A stretch of 64,000 nucleotides of DNA from Promicromonospora sp. AC04 (GTDB taxonomy: Bacteria; Actinomycetota; Actinomycetes; Actinomycetales; Cellulomonadaceae): positions 310,001 through 374,000 of the forward strand of contig NZ_QBUG01000006.1 of the NCBI RefSeq assembly GCF_003058225.1, written 5' to 3'. The notes beneath the pieces were generated by a model. It was not told the origin of the DNA. It saw only the letters and a program-made list of their open reading frames with translations, and ran no database searches. Made by a program: the position numbers and the translations under genes. This document shows, piece after piece, positions 8,296-16,537 of this stretch; positions within the stretch are counted from its first letter, which is position 1, and every line of letters begins with the position of its first letter.

Positions 8296-9140
8296 GCGGC
8301 GCCCGCCCCACCCGCGCGGCGCGCGCAGGCCGCGCCCTCGTGGTCGCGATCGCACTGCTGTGGTCGCTGGGCCCGGTCGCGTACGGCGTCGTGCTGTCCA
8401 TGCGCCCGTACGCGGAGGTGACGCGCGACCCGCTGGGCCTGCCGTCCGGGCTGGACCTGTCCGCCTTCGCCACGGCCATGCGGGACGAGGCGGACGGCGG
8501 GTTCGGGCTCGGCCGGTTCGTGCTCAACTCGCTGGGCGTCGCCGCGGGGACCGTCGTGCTGAGCATCGTGGTCTGCATACTCGGCGCGTACGCAGCGGCC
8601 CGGCTGCGCTACCGCGGCCGGGCGCTGACGAACGGCATCATCCTGGCGGTCTACCTGTTCCCCGGGATCGTGCTGGCCGTGCCGAAGTTCGTGATCCTGT
8701 CCCGGCTGGGTCTGACCAGCTCCCTGATCGGGCTGCTCATCGTCTACGTCGCGGCCACGGTCCCGGTCGCGCTGTACATGATGCGGAACTTCTTCCTGGC
8801 ACTGCCGCAGAGCGTCGAGGAGGCCGCGATCATGGACGGCTGCACCCTGGGCCAGCTCCTGGTCCGGGTGGTGCTGCCGATCGCCGTCCCTGGCGTGGTC
8901 GCCACCGCGATCTACGTGTTCATGATCGCCTGGAACGAGTACTTCTACGCCCTGCTGTTCCTGGTGCAGCACCGCGAGCGCTGGACGGCGCCGCTCGGCA
9001 TCGCCCAGCTCGGCGACTTCCAGGTGCCGGTCACGGTGCTCCTGGCCGGCTCGATCGCGGTGACCGTTCCGGTGGTGATCGTCTTCTTCCTTGCCCAGCG
9101 GTACATCGTCTCGGGCCTGGTCCAAGGCGCGGAGAGGTAG
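8292..9140 (+). CDS. ABC sugar transporter permease (MalG type)
   Basis: A 282-aa second permease, overlapping the first by ATGA. Six hydrophobic segments are visible. The EAA motif is EEAAIMDGCTLGQLLVRVVLP near residues 176-196, followed by WNEYFYALLFL, typical of MalG-type subunits. The two permeases should form a heterodimer serving the lipoprotein encoded upstream. The stop lies only 3 nt from that of the convergent uridylyltransferase gene, leaving no room for a separate terminator. Confidence 0.93.
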   Translation: MSGARPTRAARAGRALVVAIALLWSLGPVAYGVVLSMRPYAEVTRDPLGLPSGLDLSAFATAMRDEADGGFGLGRFVLNSLGVAAGTVVLSIVVCILGAYAAARLRYRGRALTNGIILAVYLFPGIVLAVPKFVILSRLGLTSSLIGLLIVYVAATVPVALYMMRNFFLALPQSVEEAAIMDGCTLGQLLVRVVLPIAVPGVVATAIYVFMIAWNEYFYALLFLVQHRERWTAPLGIAQLGDFQVPVTVLLAGSIAVTVPVVIVFFLAQRYIVSGLVQGAER

Positions 9141-9143
9141 GGC

Positions 9144-10571
9144 TCAGAAGCCTTCCGGTCCCACCGTCGCGCCGTCGGGCACCGTGCCGCCCTCCCCCGC
9201 GAGCTCCGCCTTTCCTTCGGCCCGAACACCCGCGCCGAAGGTCCAGTCGCCGCGGACCGTCAGGGAGTCCGCGTCGCGCAGCGACGGCGCGCCCGCGGCG
9301 AACCGCTCGGTGAAGCCGTCGATCAGCTTGTAGTGGTCCTTGTCGAGGTCGACCAGGGGCGCGGGCGCCTGCGCCTCGAGCAGGTAGTCCGGCGTCAGGG
9401 CGTAGATGTCCGAGCGCAGGACGAGCAGGTCGTTCGTCGTCTTGACCGGCAGGAACCGCGACCGCTCGACCTCGATCGCCGTCGCGCCCTCGAAGACGGC
9501 GACGGCGGCGCCCATCGCGGACTCGATCTGGACCACCTTCGGCGACGACGAGTCGGCCGGGTCCACGGTCTTGTCGTTGCGGATCAGCGGCAGCTCGAGC
9601 ACACCCGAGGTCCGCTCCAGCTCGGCGGCGAGCGCCTCCAGGTCGAACCAGAGGTTGTTGGTGTGGAAGAACGGGTGGCGGGTGGGGTCCAGCGACGCGG
9701 CGACGTCGTCGGGGTGGGTCTGCGCGGTCTCGCGCTGGACGATGCGGCCGTCGGCCTTGCGGATGACGAGCTGGCCGCCCTTGACGTCGGCCGGCGTCTT
9801 GCGGCAGAGCTCGGCGGCGTAGGGGGCGCCGGAGGCGGCGAACCACCCGGCGATGGTGGCGTCGGGGGTGGCGCCGAGGTTGTCGGAGTTGGACACGCAC
9901 ATGTACCGGAAGCCGGCTTCGAGGAGGGCGACGACGACGCCGGAGGCGTGCAGGGCCGGGTAGAGGTCGCCGTGTCCCGGCGGGCACCACTCGAGGTCGG
10001 GATCGCGCTCCCAGACGACGGGCGTGAGGTCGTTGCTGAGGAGCTTGGGCTCGCGGTTCTGCAGGAAGTCGACGGGCAGGCCGTCCACGGCGACGTCGGG
10101 GTACCGCTCGAGGGCGGCGAGCGTGTCGTCGCGGGTGCGGAACGAGTTCATGAACAGGAGCGGGAGGCGGGCTCCGGTGGCCTGCCGGGCGGCGCGGACC
10201 TGACCGACGATGATGTCGAGGAAGGTCAGGATCTCACCGGCGCCGCCGGGCGCCTCGCGCACGGGCAGGAGCGACTTTGCCTGGTCCATGCCCATGGAGG
10301 TGCCGAGCCCGCCGTTGAGCTTGAGCATCGCGGTGCGCGCGAGGGCGGCGGACGCGTCGTCGTCGCTGATGGTCAGCTCGGCGCGGCTCGGGATGTCTAC
10401 GAGCGGGTCGATGTCGTCCTCGCGGATCAGACCGGTCTCGCCCGACTCCAGCAGGTGGTAGAACCGCGTGAACGTCTCGATCGCGGCGGGGGCCACGCCT
10501 GCTTCGGTCATCTTGGTGCGGGCCTGCTCGAGCCCGGGGGCCTCGGCGGTGGGAGCGTCCGTCATGGCCAC
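9144..10571 (-). CDS. UTP-glucose-1-phosphate uridylyltransferase (UDPGP family)
   Basis: A 475-aa enzyme making UDP-glucose from UTP and glucose 1-phosphate. It is of the eukaryote-like UDPGP family rather than bacterial GalU. The nucleotide-binding motif is LNGGLGTSMGM at 85-95, with Lys at 99. LPLLFMNSFRT, EWCPPGHGDLYPAL, CVSNSDNLGA and FHTNNLWFDL follow in the family order. The C-terminal beta-helix region (SLTVRGDWTFGAGV) is present. The first ATG is used; a second ATG two codons later is equally possible. UDP-glucose would feed cell-wall glycan or storage-sugar synthesis. Confidence 0.95.
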   Translation of the reverse strand: MAMTDAPTAEAPGLEQARTKMTEAGVAPAAIETFTRFYHLLESGETGLIREDDIDPLVDIPSRAELTISDDDASAALARTAMLKLNGGLGTSMGMDQAKSLLPVREAPGGAGEILTFLDIIVGQVRAARQATGARLPLLFMNSFRTRDDTLAALERYPDVAVDGLPVDFLQNREPKLLSNDLTPVVWERDPDLEWCPPGHGDLYPALHASGVVVALLEAGFRYMCVSNSDNLGATPDATIAGWFAASGAPYAAELCRKTPADVKGGQLVIRKADGRIVQRETAQTHPDDVAASLDPTRHPFFHTNNLWFDLEALAAELERTSGVLELPLIRNDKTVDPADSSSPKVVQIESAMGAAVAVFEGATAIEVERSRFLPVKTTNDLLVLRSDIYALTPDYLLEAQAPAPLVDLDKDHYKLIDGFTERFAAGAPSLRDADSLTVRGDWTFGAGVRAEGKAELAGEGGTVPDGATVGPEGF

Positions 10572-10587
10572 AGGTTATTCGACGCCG

Positions 10588-10612
10588 GTGACACTCTGTA
10601 GGCCGGTGTCAC
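10588..10612 (-). terminator. short inverted repeat overlapping the yciO stop
   Basis: GTGACAC (10588-10594) and GTGTCAC (10606-10612) are exact reverse complements around an 11-nt loop and include the yciO stop codon. The arms are short, so this is a weak terminator candidate between yciO and the uridylyltransferase gene. Confidence 0.35.
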
Positions 10613-11229
10613 TCGAAGCGGGAGGAGTCGCCCGCGCCCGCGCGCACCACCTGCGGGTAGCCGTCGGACCAGTCGACGACAGTGGTCGGCTCGGTCCCGG
10701 CGTCCCCGCCGTCGACGACGGCGTCGAGCACGTGGTCGAGCTCCTCCTTGATGGTCCAGCCGTCGGTCATGGGCTCGGCCTGGTCCGGGAGGATCAGCGT
10801 GGAGGACAGCAGGGGTTCCCCGAGCTCGCGCAGCAGCGCCTGGGTGACGGCGGAGTCGGGGATGCGCACGCCCACCGTCTTCTTCTTGGGGTGCGCGAGC
10901 CTGCGGGGTACTTCCGAGGTGGCCGGGAGGATGAACGTGTATGGCCCTGGGGTGGCTGCCTTGATGGCCCGGAACGCGGAGTTGTCGAGCTTCACGAGCT
11001 GGCCGAGCTGCGCGAAGTCCGAGCACACCAGCGTGAAGTGGTGCTTGTCGTCGAGCCTCCGGATGCTGCGGATCCGGTCCGCGCCGTCGTGGTACTCCAT
11101 GCGGCAGCCCAGCGCGTAGGAGGAGTCGGTCGGGTAGGCGACCAGGGCGTCGTCGCGCAACATGGCGACGACCTGCGCGATCGTGCGCGGCTGGGGGTCG
11201 ACAGGGTGGACGTCGAAGTAGCGGGCCAT
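10609..11229 (-). CDS. yciO: YciO-type Sua5/YrdC family protein
   Basis: A 206-aa single-domain YrdC-like protein. The start MARYFDVHPVDPQPRTIAQV matches the beginning of E. coli YciO (which I recall as starting FYIHPDNPQQRLINQ). YPTDSSYALGC is the ATP/threonine-site strand. KKKTVGVRIPD, EPLLSSTLILP and GTEPTTVVDW follow as in YciO. Authentic TsaC/Sua5 makes threonylcarbamoyl-AMP for tRNA t6A; YciO is a paralog whose own role is uncertain. The ATG at 11229 is chosen because upstream codons encode low-complexity sequence without homology. Confidence 0.9.
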   Translation of the reverse strand: MARYFDVHPVDPQPRTIAQVVAMLRDDALVAYPTDSSYALGCRMEYHDGADRIRSIRRLDDKHHFTLVCSDFAQLGQLVKLDNSAFRAIKAATPGPYTFILPATSEVPRRLAHPKKKTVGVRIPDSAVTQALLRELGEPLLSSTLILPDQAEPMTDGWTIKEELDHVLDAVVDGGDAGTEPTTVVDWSDGYPQVVRAGAGDSSRFE

Positions 11230-11311
11230 GCGCCCGAGCCTAGTCGGGCGCATGGTCGGTTGCCTGGTCGGGCGCGTTGCCGGGCACGTGCCCGGACGCG
11301 TGGTCCGGCGC

Positions 11312-12304
11312 TCAGGCCAGGGCGCGGCGCAGTTCGTCCGCGCTGGCGTTCCCACCGGTGCAGACGACGCCGACGCGGCGCCCCGCGAACCGCCCCGGGT
11401 CGGCCAGGACCGCCGCGAGCGCGGCAGCGCCCGCGCCCTCGGCGACGGTGCGCGCGCCGGTGAGGTACAGCTGCTGGGCGGCGGTGATCTGCTCGTCGGT
11501 GACGAGCACGAAGTCGGTGAGGTCCTGGCGCATCAGCGCCTGGGTGATCTCGAACCCGCAGCCGACGGCGAGGCCCTCCGCGCGGGTGGTGTTCTCGCGC
11601 TCCACGAGGACCCCGGTGTGCCAGGAGTCGTGCGCCGCGGGCGAGGCAGCGGACTGGACGCCGATCACCTCGGTGCGAGGGGCGACGGCGGCCGCGACGA
11701 GGCCGGCCGCCGCGGCGCCGGACCCGCCGCCGACGGGCACCACGAGCACGTCGAGGCCGGGTGCCTGCTGGAACAGCTCGAGGTACAGGGTGCCGACTCC
11801 GGCGATGATGGCTGGCTCGTTCGCGGCGCCCACGAGGCGGGCGCCGGACGCCTCGGCCAGCGCGGTCGCCTGGGCGCGGGCGTCGTCGAAGGTGGCGCCG
11901 TGCAGCAGGACGTCGGCGCCCTGGTCCAGCACGGCCCGCAGCTTCACGGGGTTGGGGTCGTCGGGCATGACGATGGTGCAGGCGGTCCCGGTGAGGCGGG
12001 CGGAATAGGCGACACCCTGCGCGTGGTTTCCCGTGGAGTAGGCGACGACGCCGCGGGCGCGCTCGGCGTCGGACATCGAGAGCAGGAGGTTGCTCGCGCC
12101 GCGGGCCTTGAAGGCGCCGGTGCGCTGCAGGTTCTCGTGCTTGACGACGACGGCGGCGCCGGCGGCGCGATCGAGGTCGGGGTACTCCCCCACCGGTGTC
12201 CGGACCACCATGCCGTCCAGGCGCGACTGCGCGACGAGGACGTCGGCGATGGTCGGGAGCCCTGCCTCCGTCGTCGGCGTGGGTGGTGCGGTCGCAAGCA
12301 TCAT
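11312..12304 (-). CDS. PLP-dependent threonine/serine dehydratase
   Basis: A 330-aa fold-type II PLP enzyme. The PLP Lys lies in QRTGAFKARGASN near residues 59-71. The phosphate-binding loop is GGGSGAAAAG. STGNHAQGVAYSA and EGAGAAALAAVL are the expected neighbours. There is no C-terminal ACT domain, so it is a catabolic-type or broad-specificity enzyme deaminating Thr or Ser to 2-oxo acids; a serine racemase is a possible alternative. MMLATAPPT offers two adjacent starts (12304 or 12301). A LysR regulator is divergent 95 bp away and is the likely controller. Confidence 0.9.
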   Translation of the reverse strand: MMLATAPPTPTTEAGLPTIADVLVAQSRLDGMVVRTPVGEYPDLDRAAGAAVVVKHENLQRTGAFKARGASNLLLSMSDAERARGVVAYSTGNHAQGVAYSARLTGTACTIVMPDDPNPVKLRAVLDQGADVLLHGATFDDARAQATALAEASGARLVGAANEPAIIAGVGTLYLELFQQAPGLDVLVVPVGGGSGAAAAGLVAAAVAPRTEVIGVQSAASPAAHDSWHTGVLVERENTTRAEGLAVGCGFEITQALMRQDLTDFVLVTDEQITAAQQLYLTGARTVAEGAGAAALAAVLADPGRFAGRRVGVVCTGGNASADELRRALA

Positions 12305-12399
12305 GAACCCAGCGTGACCCGCACATGACCCATAGGTCCAATACTTGTTACGTTGACTTTCCATCGATGGCGCCTATCCTTCTGCGCTAGCCTGGGGAC
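12305..12399. promoter_or_regulatory. divergent promoter region, dehydratase / LysR
   Basis: This 95-bp gap separates the divergent dehydratase and LysR genes, the classic layout for a LysR target. It holds a perfect 10-bp palindrome CCATCGATGG at 12361-12370 and an ATAGG...CCTAT pair flanking it. An AT-richer stretch TCCAATACTTGTTACGTTGA lies near 12338-12357. A LysR site is plausible but not provable here. Confidence 0.4.
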
Positions 12400-13320
12400 A
12401 TGACCGCAGAGCTCGACCTGACCCGGCTGCGCGTCCTCGCGGCGGTGGCCCGTACCGGCTCCGTCACGGCAGCAGCGAAGGAGCTGCACTACGCGCAGCC
12501 GTCCGTGAGCCACCACCTGTCCCGCCTCGAGGCAGACGCGGGGATCCCCCTGCTGCAGCGCCACGGGCGCGGCGTCCGCCTCACCGAGGCCGGGCGCCTG
12601 CTCGCCAGCCGCGCCGAGGAGATCCTCGGCCGCGTCGAGGGCGCCCGCCGTGAGCTCGACGCCCTGGCCGGCCTGCGTGCGGGCCGGGCCCGCCTCGCCG
12701 CCTTTCCCTCCGCCCTGGCCACCCTCGTGCCCGACGCCGTCTCGCGCCTCGTGCAGGAGCATCCAGGCCTCTCCGTGGGCCTGGTCGAGCACGAGCCGCC
12801 GGACGCCGTCGCCGCCCTGCAGTCCGGGGCGGTCGACGTCGCGCTGGTGTTCGAGCACATCGACGTGCGCCACGCTCGCTCCATGGACGACCTGTCCCGC
12901 TTCGAGTCGACCACGATCCTCGACGAGCCCGTCAACCTCGTCACCGCGGCGGACCTCGACGCCGCGCCGATGCCCGGCTCGGTCCCTGACCTGAAGGCAC
13001 TGCACGACGCCGAGTGGATCGCCGGCTGCGAACGCTGTCGCGCCGACCTGGTCGCCCGTTGCGCCGCGGTCGGCTTCGCCCCCCGCATCGCGTTCGAGAC
13101 CGACGACTACGTGGCCGTGCAGGCCCTGGTCGCCGCCGGGGCGGGCGTGAGCCTCCTGCCCGGCCTCACCCTCCTCGCCCACCGCCACCCGGGGATCGCC
13201 ACCGCTCCCCTGCCGGGCGCGCTCCGGCGTGTCATGGCCCTGACTGTCGGCCCGCCCGCCCCGCCAGCGGCGGCCCTGATTCGGCAGCTCGTGGCCGCAG
13301 GCGCTAACGTCCCCGTGTGA
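12400..13320 (+). CDS. LysR-family transcriptional regulator
   Basis: A 306-aa LysR-type regulator. The N-terminal winged helix-turn-helix spans about residues 5-65: LDLTRLRVLAAVARTGSVTA, then AAKELHYAQPSVSHHLSRLE. The C-terminal two-lobed effector domain starts near residue 92 (ARLAAFPSALATLVP). It is divergent from the Thr/Ser dehydratase gene, so control of amino-acid degradation is the natural inference; the effector is unknown. Its stop overlaps a possible 22-codon coupled frame leading to the next gene. Confidence 0.93.
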   Translation: MTAELDLTRLRVLAAVARTGSVTAAAKELHYAQPSVSHHLSRLEADAGIPLLQRHGRGVRLTEAGRLLASRAEEILGRVEGARRELDALAGLRAGRARLAAFPSALATLVPDAVSRLVQEHPGLSVGLVEHEPPDAVAALQSGAVDVALVFEHIDVRHARSMDDLSRFESTTILDEPVNLVTAADLDAAPMPGSVPDLKALHDAEWIAGCERCRADLVARCAAVGFAPRIAFETDDYVAVQALVAAGAGVSLLPGLTLLAHRHPGIATAPLPGALRRVMALTVGPPAPPAAALIRQLVAAGANVPV

Positions 13321-13384
13321 CCACGGCCACAGAGCCCGAGCCGGGCGACCTGGGCGACCCGGGCGACCTGACAGACCCGGCCTG

Positions 13385-13843
13385 ATGCTTCTCCTGTCCA
13401 CGTTCTTCTACTCCGCGGGCGCCGCCGTCGCGGCATTCATGGCCCTCGAGGCGTACCTGGCGGTCGCCGCCACCAACGACGCCTACCCGAGCGTCGTCCT
13501 GGCCGCGGTCGCCGCCGCAGGCCAGATCACCGGCAAGCTGCTCTGGTACTGGGCCGGCGCCGGGACCACCCGTCTGCCGTGGCTGCGCCGCAAGCTGGAG
13601 TCGCCCAAGGTCGCCGCCTCGATGACGCGCTGGCGCGACCGCACCGACGGCCGCCCGGTCTACACCGGCCTGGTGCTGCTCGCCTCCGCGTTTGCCGGGA
13701 TCCCGCCGTTCATGGTGATGTCCGTGGTCGCGGGCGTGCTGCGCGTGCGGATGTGGCTGTTCCTGAGCACCGGCCTGGTCGGCCGGTTCTTCCGGTTCTG
13801 GATAGTGCTCGAGGCCGCCGACTACGCGTGGTTCCTGCTCTGA
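13385..13843 (+). CDS. small VTT/DedA-like membrane protein
   Basis: A 152-aa membrane protein with hydrophobic segments near 1-25, 36-58, 96-115 and 121-150. The stretch TGLVLLASAFAGIPPFMVMS followed by VVAGVLRVRMWLFL resembles the re-entrant core of VTT (DedA/SNARE-associated) proteins, though the protein is shorter than DedA. The function is unknown; that family is linked to lipid flipping. The ATG overlaps the stop of a 22-codon frame (GTG at 13317) in a TGATG arrangement, which may couple it to the LysR gene. Family assignment is tentative. Confidence 0.65.
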   Translation: MLLLSTFFYSAGAAVAAFMALEAYLAVAATNDAYPSVVLAAVAAAGQITGKLLWYWAGAGTTRLPWLRRKLESPKVAASMTRWRDRTDGRPVYTGLVLLASAFAGIPPFMVMSVVAGVLRVRMWLFLSTGLVGRFFRFWIVLEAADYAWFLL

Positions 13844-13879
13844 GCCGGTCGGCTTGGCGTCATCGCCCTCGGGCTCAGA
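13839..13879. terminator. hairpin joining the stop codons of two convergent genes
   Basis: TCTGAGCC (13839-13846) and GGCTCAGA (13872-13879) are exact reverse complements and contain the TGA of the plus gene and the TCA (stop on minus) of the DinB gene. One structure could therefore end both transcripts. Confidence 0.5.
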
Positions 13880-14489
13880 GGTCGGTCGCGCCGTCCAACG
13901 CCTCCCGCAGCAGGTCGGCGTGCCCCGCGTGCCGGCTGTACTCCTCCACCATGTGCACCAGGAGCCAGCGCAGCGTGATGCTCCCGCCGTGCCCGCCGGA
14001 CCGCGCCAGGGGCTGGTCCAGGGCGCCGGCGCCCGGCGCCTGGTCGACGGCCCGCCCGAGGAACTCGTCGAGGATCCGCTCGGAGGCCGCGACAGCGCCG
14101 TCGAACAGGGCGGTGAGCTGCTCCGGCGTGTCCGCCAGGGCGCTGTTCCAGTCCCAGTCCCGGTCTGCCGCCCAGTCCACCGTGTCCCACGGCGGGGCGG
14201 GCTCGTTGCCGGCGAGCCGCACGTTGAACCAGATGTCCTCGACGTACGCGAGATGCTTGAGCATCCCGGCGAGCGTCATGGTCGACGGCGGGTGCGGAGT
14301 TCGCAGCTGCTCGACCGTCAGGCCCGCGCACTGACGCCGGATCGTGGCGCGGTAGAAGTCGATGAACGACCGCAGCATCGTCACCTCGTCCGCGGCGAGC
14401 GGCGGGTCGGTCCTGGGTACGGCGTCGGCCGCGGGGCCGGGCGCCTGGCTGGGCACGGGGCTGGACGCCTGGCCGGGTACGGAGCTCAT
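13875..14489 (-). CDS. DinB/DUF664 family protein
   Basis: A 204-aa four-helix-bundle protein of the DinB-like DUF664 type. After a Pro/Ala-rich N-terminus of about 30 residues comes LRSFIDFYRATIRRQCAGL. Then follow TLAGMLKHLAYVEDIWFNV, with a likely metal His, and ITLRWLLVHMVEEYSRHAGH, with two further His ligands. Members are metal-binding and often thiol-transfer enzymes; the reaction here is unknown. The ATG at 14489 overlaps the stop of the methyltransferase gene (ATGA), so the two are co-translated. The same frame runs open further upstream opposite the methyltransferase, but that sequence is Arg-rich shadow. Confidence 0.85.
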   Translation of the reverse strand: MSSVPGQASSPVPSQAPGPAADAVPRTDPPLAADEVTMLRSFIDFYRATIRRQCAGLTVEQLRTPHPPSTMTLAGMLKHLAYVEDIWFNVRLAGNEPAPPWDTVDWAADRDWDWNSALADTPEQLTALFDGAVAASERILDEFLGRAVDQAPGAGALDQPLARSGGHGGSITLRWLLVHMVEEYSRHAGHADLLREALDGATDL

Positions 14490-15403
14490 GGCGCGACAGT
14501 ACCGATCGCCACGACGTGCTGGCTCATGTCCGGCACGCCCGGTGTCGTGGACAGCGCGCGGGCGAGCGTGAGCGCGGCGTCGATCAGCGCGGGTGCTTCC
14601 GGGGCGTCGAGCGCGATCCGCTCCAGCGCCGCGCCGGCCGGCCCCTCGATGCCGTGCACGACGACGTCGGACAGGCCGGCCTCCGCCGCCTCCGCGCCGA
14701 GCTCCGCGGCGTCGTGGAAGTGCGCGGCCGGGAACCTGATGTCCGTAGGGGGCAGACCGAGCTGGAGGATCGGCTGCCAGGTGGACGGCTCGAACAGCTC
14801 GTAGCCACCGCCGACCAGTGCCGCGAGCCGGGTGATCCCCGCGGCGGCCACCGTGCCGCCCGGACGCGTCACGCGTGCGGCCTCCCGCAGGGCGCGCAGG
14901 CGGTCGTCGCGGGTCGCGAGGTGGTAGAGCGGGCCCAGGAGCAGCACGGCGTCGAACTCGTCGTCGCCCAGGTCCAGCCCTACCGCGGACAGGTCCCGGG
15001 CATCCCCGACGCGCGCCTCGAAGGTGCCGTGCTCCGCCGCGCGCGCCACCTGACCGGCGACCGGGTCCACCAGCAGGACGTCGTAGCCGTCCGCTGCCAG
15101 CGGCGCCGCGTGCACGCCGGTGGCGCCGCCGACGTCGAGCACCCGGGCGCCGGGCGCGAGCCGCTGCCGGATCAGCTCTTGGGTCCTGATGTGCTCCAGC
15201 GGGCCCTGCGCCGAGCGGGACGTGAGGCGGGCGTGCTCGTCCCAGCCGCTCCGGCCCGAGTAGTACTCCTGGACTCGCGCGTCGAGCGCGCTCTGGCCCG
15301 CTCGGTGCGGCCCGTCGCTCTCGTGCTGGCCGGTCCCGCTCCCGGTGACCCGCCCGCCGCCCTGCTGGTCGCTCTGCCCGCCGCCCTGCCCACTGCTCTC
15401 CAT
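14486..15403 (-). CDS. class I SAM-dependent methyltransferase
   Basis: A 305-aa methyltransferase. SAM motif I is VLDVGGATGVHAAPLA near 83-98; the acidic residue after motif II is in LLVDPVAG; motif III/IV is EFDAVLLLGPLYHL. Between the tail and fold lies YYSGRSGWDEHARL. The substrate is unknown. The start at 15403 skips a possible longer N-terminus (to 15469) because a 10-bp inverted repeat lies in that stretch. The first 35 residues are a Gly/Gln/Ser-rich tail. It is translationally coupled to the DinB protein downstream, which suggests a shared small-molecule task. Confidence 0.88.
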   Translation of the reverse strand: MESSGQGGGQSDQQGGGRVTGSGTGQHESDGPHRAGQSALDARVQEYYSGRSGWDEHARLTSRSAQGPLEHIRTQELIRQRLAPGARVLDVGGATGVHAAPLAADGYDVLLVDPVAGQVARAAEHGTFEARVGDARDLSAVGLDLGDDEFDAVLLLGPLYHLATRDDRLRALREAARVTRPGGTVAAAGITRLAALVGGGYELFEPSTWQPILQLGLPPTDIRFPAAHFHDAAELGAEAAEAGLSDVVVHGIEGPAGAALERIALDAPEAPALIDAALTLARALSTTPGVPDMSQHVVAIGTVAP

Positions 15404-15436
15404 GGCGCGACCGTAACGACGTCCGGCACCTGGACG

Positions 15437-15465
15437 CCAAGTGTTTCCGGCAGGAAAACACTTGG
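15437..15465. promoter_or_regulatory. 10-bp inverted repeat in a divergent promoter
   Basis: CCAAGTGTTT (15437-15446) and AAACACTTGG (15456-15465) are exact reverse complements around 9 nt. They sit between the divergent methyltransferase and 15544 genes. Spacing and symmetry fit a dimeric repressor site. The regulator is unknown. Confidence 0.45.
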
Positions 15466-15543
15466 GCATTTCACCCGAGCCGAATCGTTACATGTCCAGT
15501 ACGCCTCTTTTGCTCGGAGTGTGACCGTGGCAACATTCGCAAG

Positions 15544-16521
15544 GTGCACCTGATCCGAGAATTCGCACCTGACGCCTACGAGTTCGCGCTGTCGTCCTGG
15601 TCGTGGATCGGGACCGGTGACAAGACCCCGCGCTTCGCCTCCTGCTTCGGCGACATGTTCCTCGAGTCTCTCGACGGGTGGTGGTTCCTCGACACGGTCG
15701 AGGGCACGCTGGAGCGCCGCTGGAACTCCATGGACGCCATGTTCGCCGACCTGCAGGGCGACGACGGACGCGCCGAGTACCTCCTGGAGGAGACGCTCAA
15801 CACGGCGCTGGGACAAGGCCTCCGACTCGGCGACGACGAGGTCTTCGCGTTCCTCCCGCCGCCCGCGGTGACCGGCACCATGTCCGTGGACTCGCTCGCG
15901 CCGCTGCGCTTCGCCATCGCCGCGAACCTCGCCGGGCGCATCCACGGCGAGCTCAACGGCGTGCAGCCCGACGCCGGCGCGTCCGCCCTGTTCGCCGCGC
16001 AGAAGTTCGCTGCCGAGAACCAGGCGGCCCAGAACGCTGCCGCTTCGTCCTTCGACTCGCCCAACCCGCAGGCAGACCCGTGGGAACCGACCGCGCAGCA
16101 GGTGCCTACCGGCGCCTACCCGTCGTACCAGCCGGTCCCCGAGACCGGGTACGAGACGGCGTACGCGGCCGGTTCCGAGCTGGACTACGCGGCCGGCCAG
16201 CAGAGCTACGGCACCGGTTCCTACGCCGCCGCACCCGTGGCGCACCCGACCCCAGCCGCCTACGCGCCGGCCGCCGCCTACGCGCCACCTGCTGCCGCGC
16301 CCGTGGGGGCGCACGCCGCCGCTCCGGCCGCGGCCGGGCACGTCCCGCAGGGCGCCTCCCGCGGGTACGACTACGAGGACAACTCCCACACCGTCGACTC
16401 GGGCCAGTTCAGCCAGTACATCGCGGACCAGTACAACACCGGCCAGGTGGCCGCCGTCGAATACCTGCCCGCCCCGGCACAGCCGAAGCCGCGCCAGGAC
16501 GGGCGCTGGTCGTACGCCTGA
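15544..16521 (+). CDS. Tdi1/DUF1851-like protein with Tyr/Ala/Pro-rich tail
   Basis: A 325-aa protein with a GTG start. Residues 1-145 form a compact domain: FGDMFLESLDGWWFLDTVEG, then a helix (AEYLLEETLNTALGQGLRL), then LAPLRFAIAANLAGRIHGEL. The order and spacing resemble the DUF1851/Tdi1 immunity-type fold, though I cannot confirm this by search. Residues 150-325 are low-complexity and rich in Tyr, Ala, Pro and Gln, with repeated AYAPA- and YAAG-like words. There is no signal peptide or membrane segment and no toxin gene next to it, so an immunity role is only a possibility. Confidence 0.6.
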   Translation: MHLIREFAPDAYEFALSSWSWIGTGDKTPRFASCFGDMFLESLDGWWFLDTVEGTLERRWNSMDAMFADLQGDDGRAEYLLEETLNTALGQGLRLGDDEVFAFLPPPAVTGTMSVDSLAPLRFAIAANLAGRIHGELNGVQPDAGASALFAAQKFAAENQAAQNAAASSFDSPNPQADPWEPTAQQVPTGAYPSYQPVPETGYETAYAAGSELDYAAGQQSYGTGSYAAAPVAHPTPAAYAPAAAYAPPAAAPVGAHAAAPAAAGHVPQGASRGYDYEDNSHTVDSGQFSQYIADQYNTGQVAAVEYLPAPAQPKPRQDGRWSYA

Positions 16522-16537
16522 CAGCGGTTCGGGAGCC

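Noticed and set aside
9333-10601. Long plus-strand open frame opposite the uridylyltransferase gene
   Set aside because: It is Val/Gly/Arg-rich, antisense to a gene with clear motifs, and has no ribosome site; it is a shadow of high-GC codon bias.
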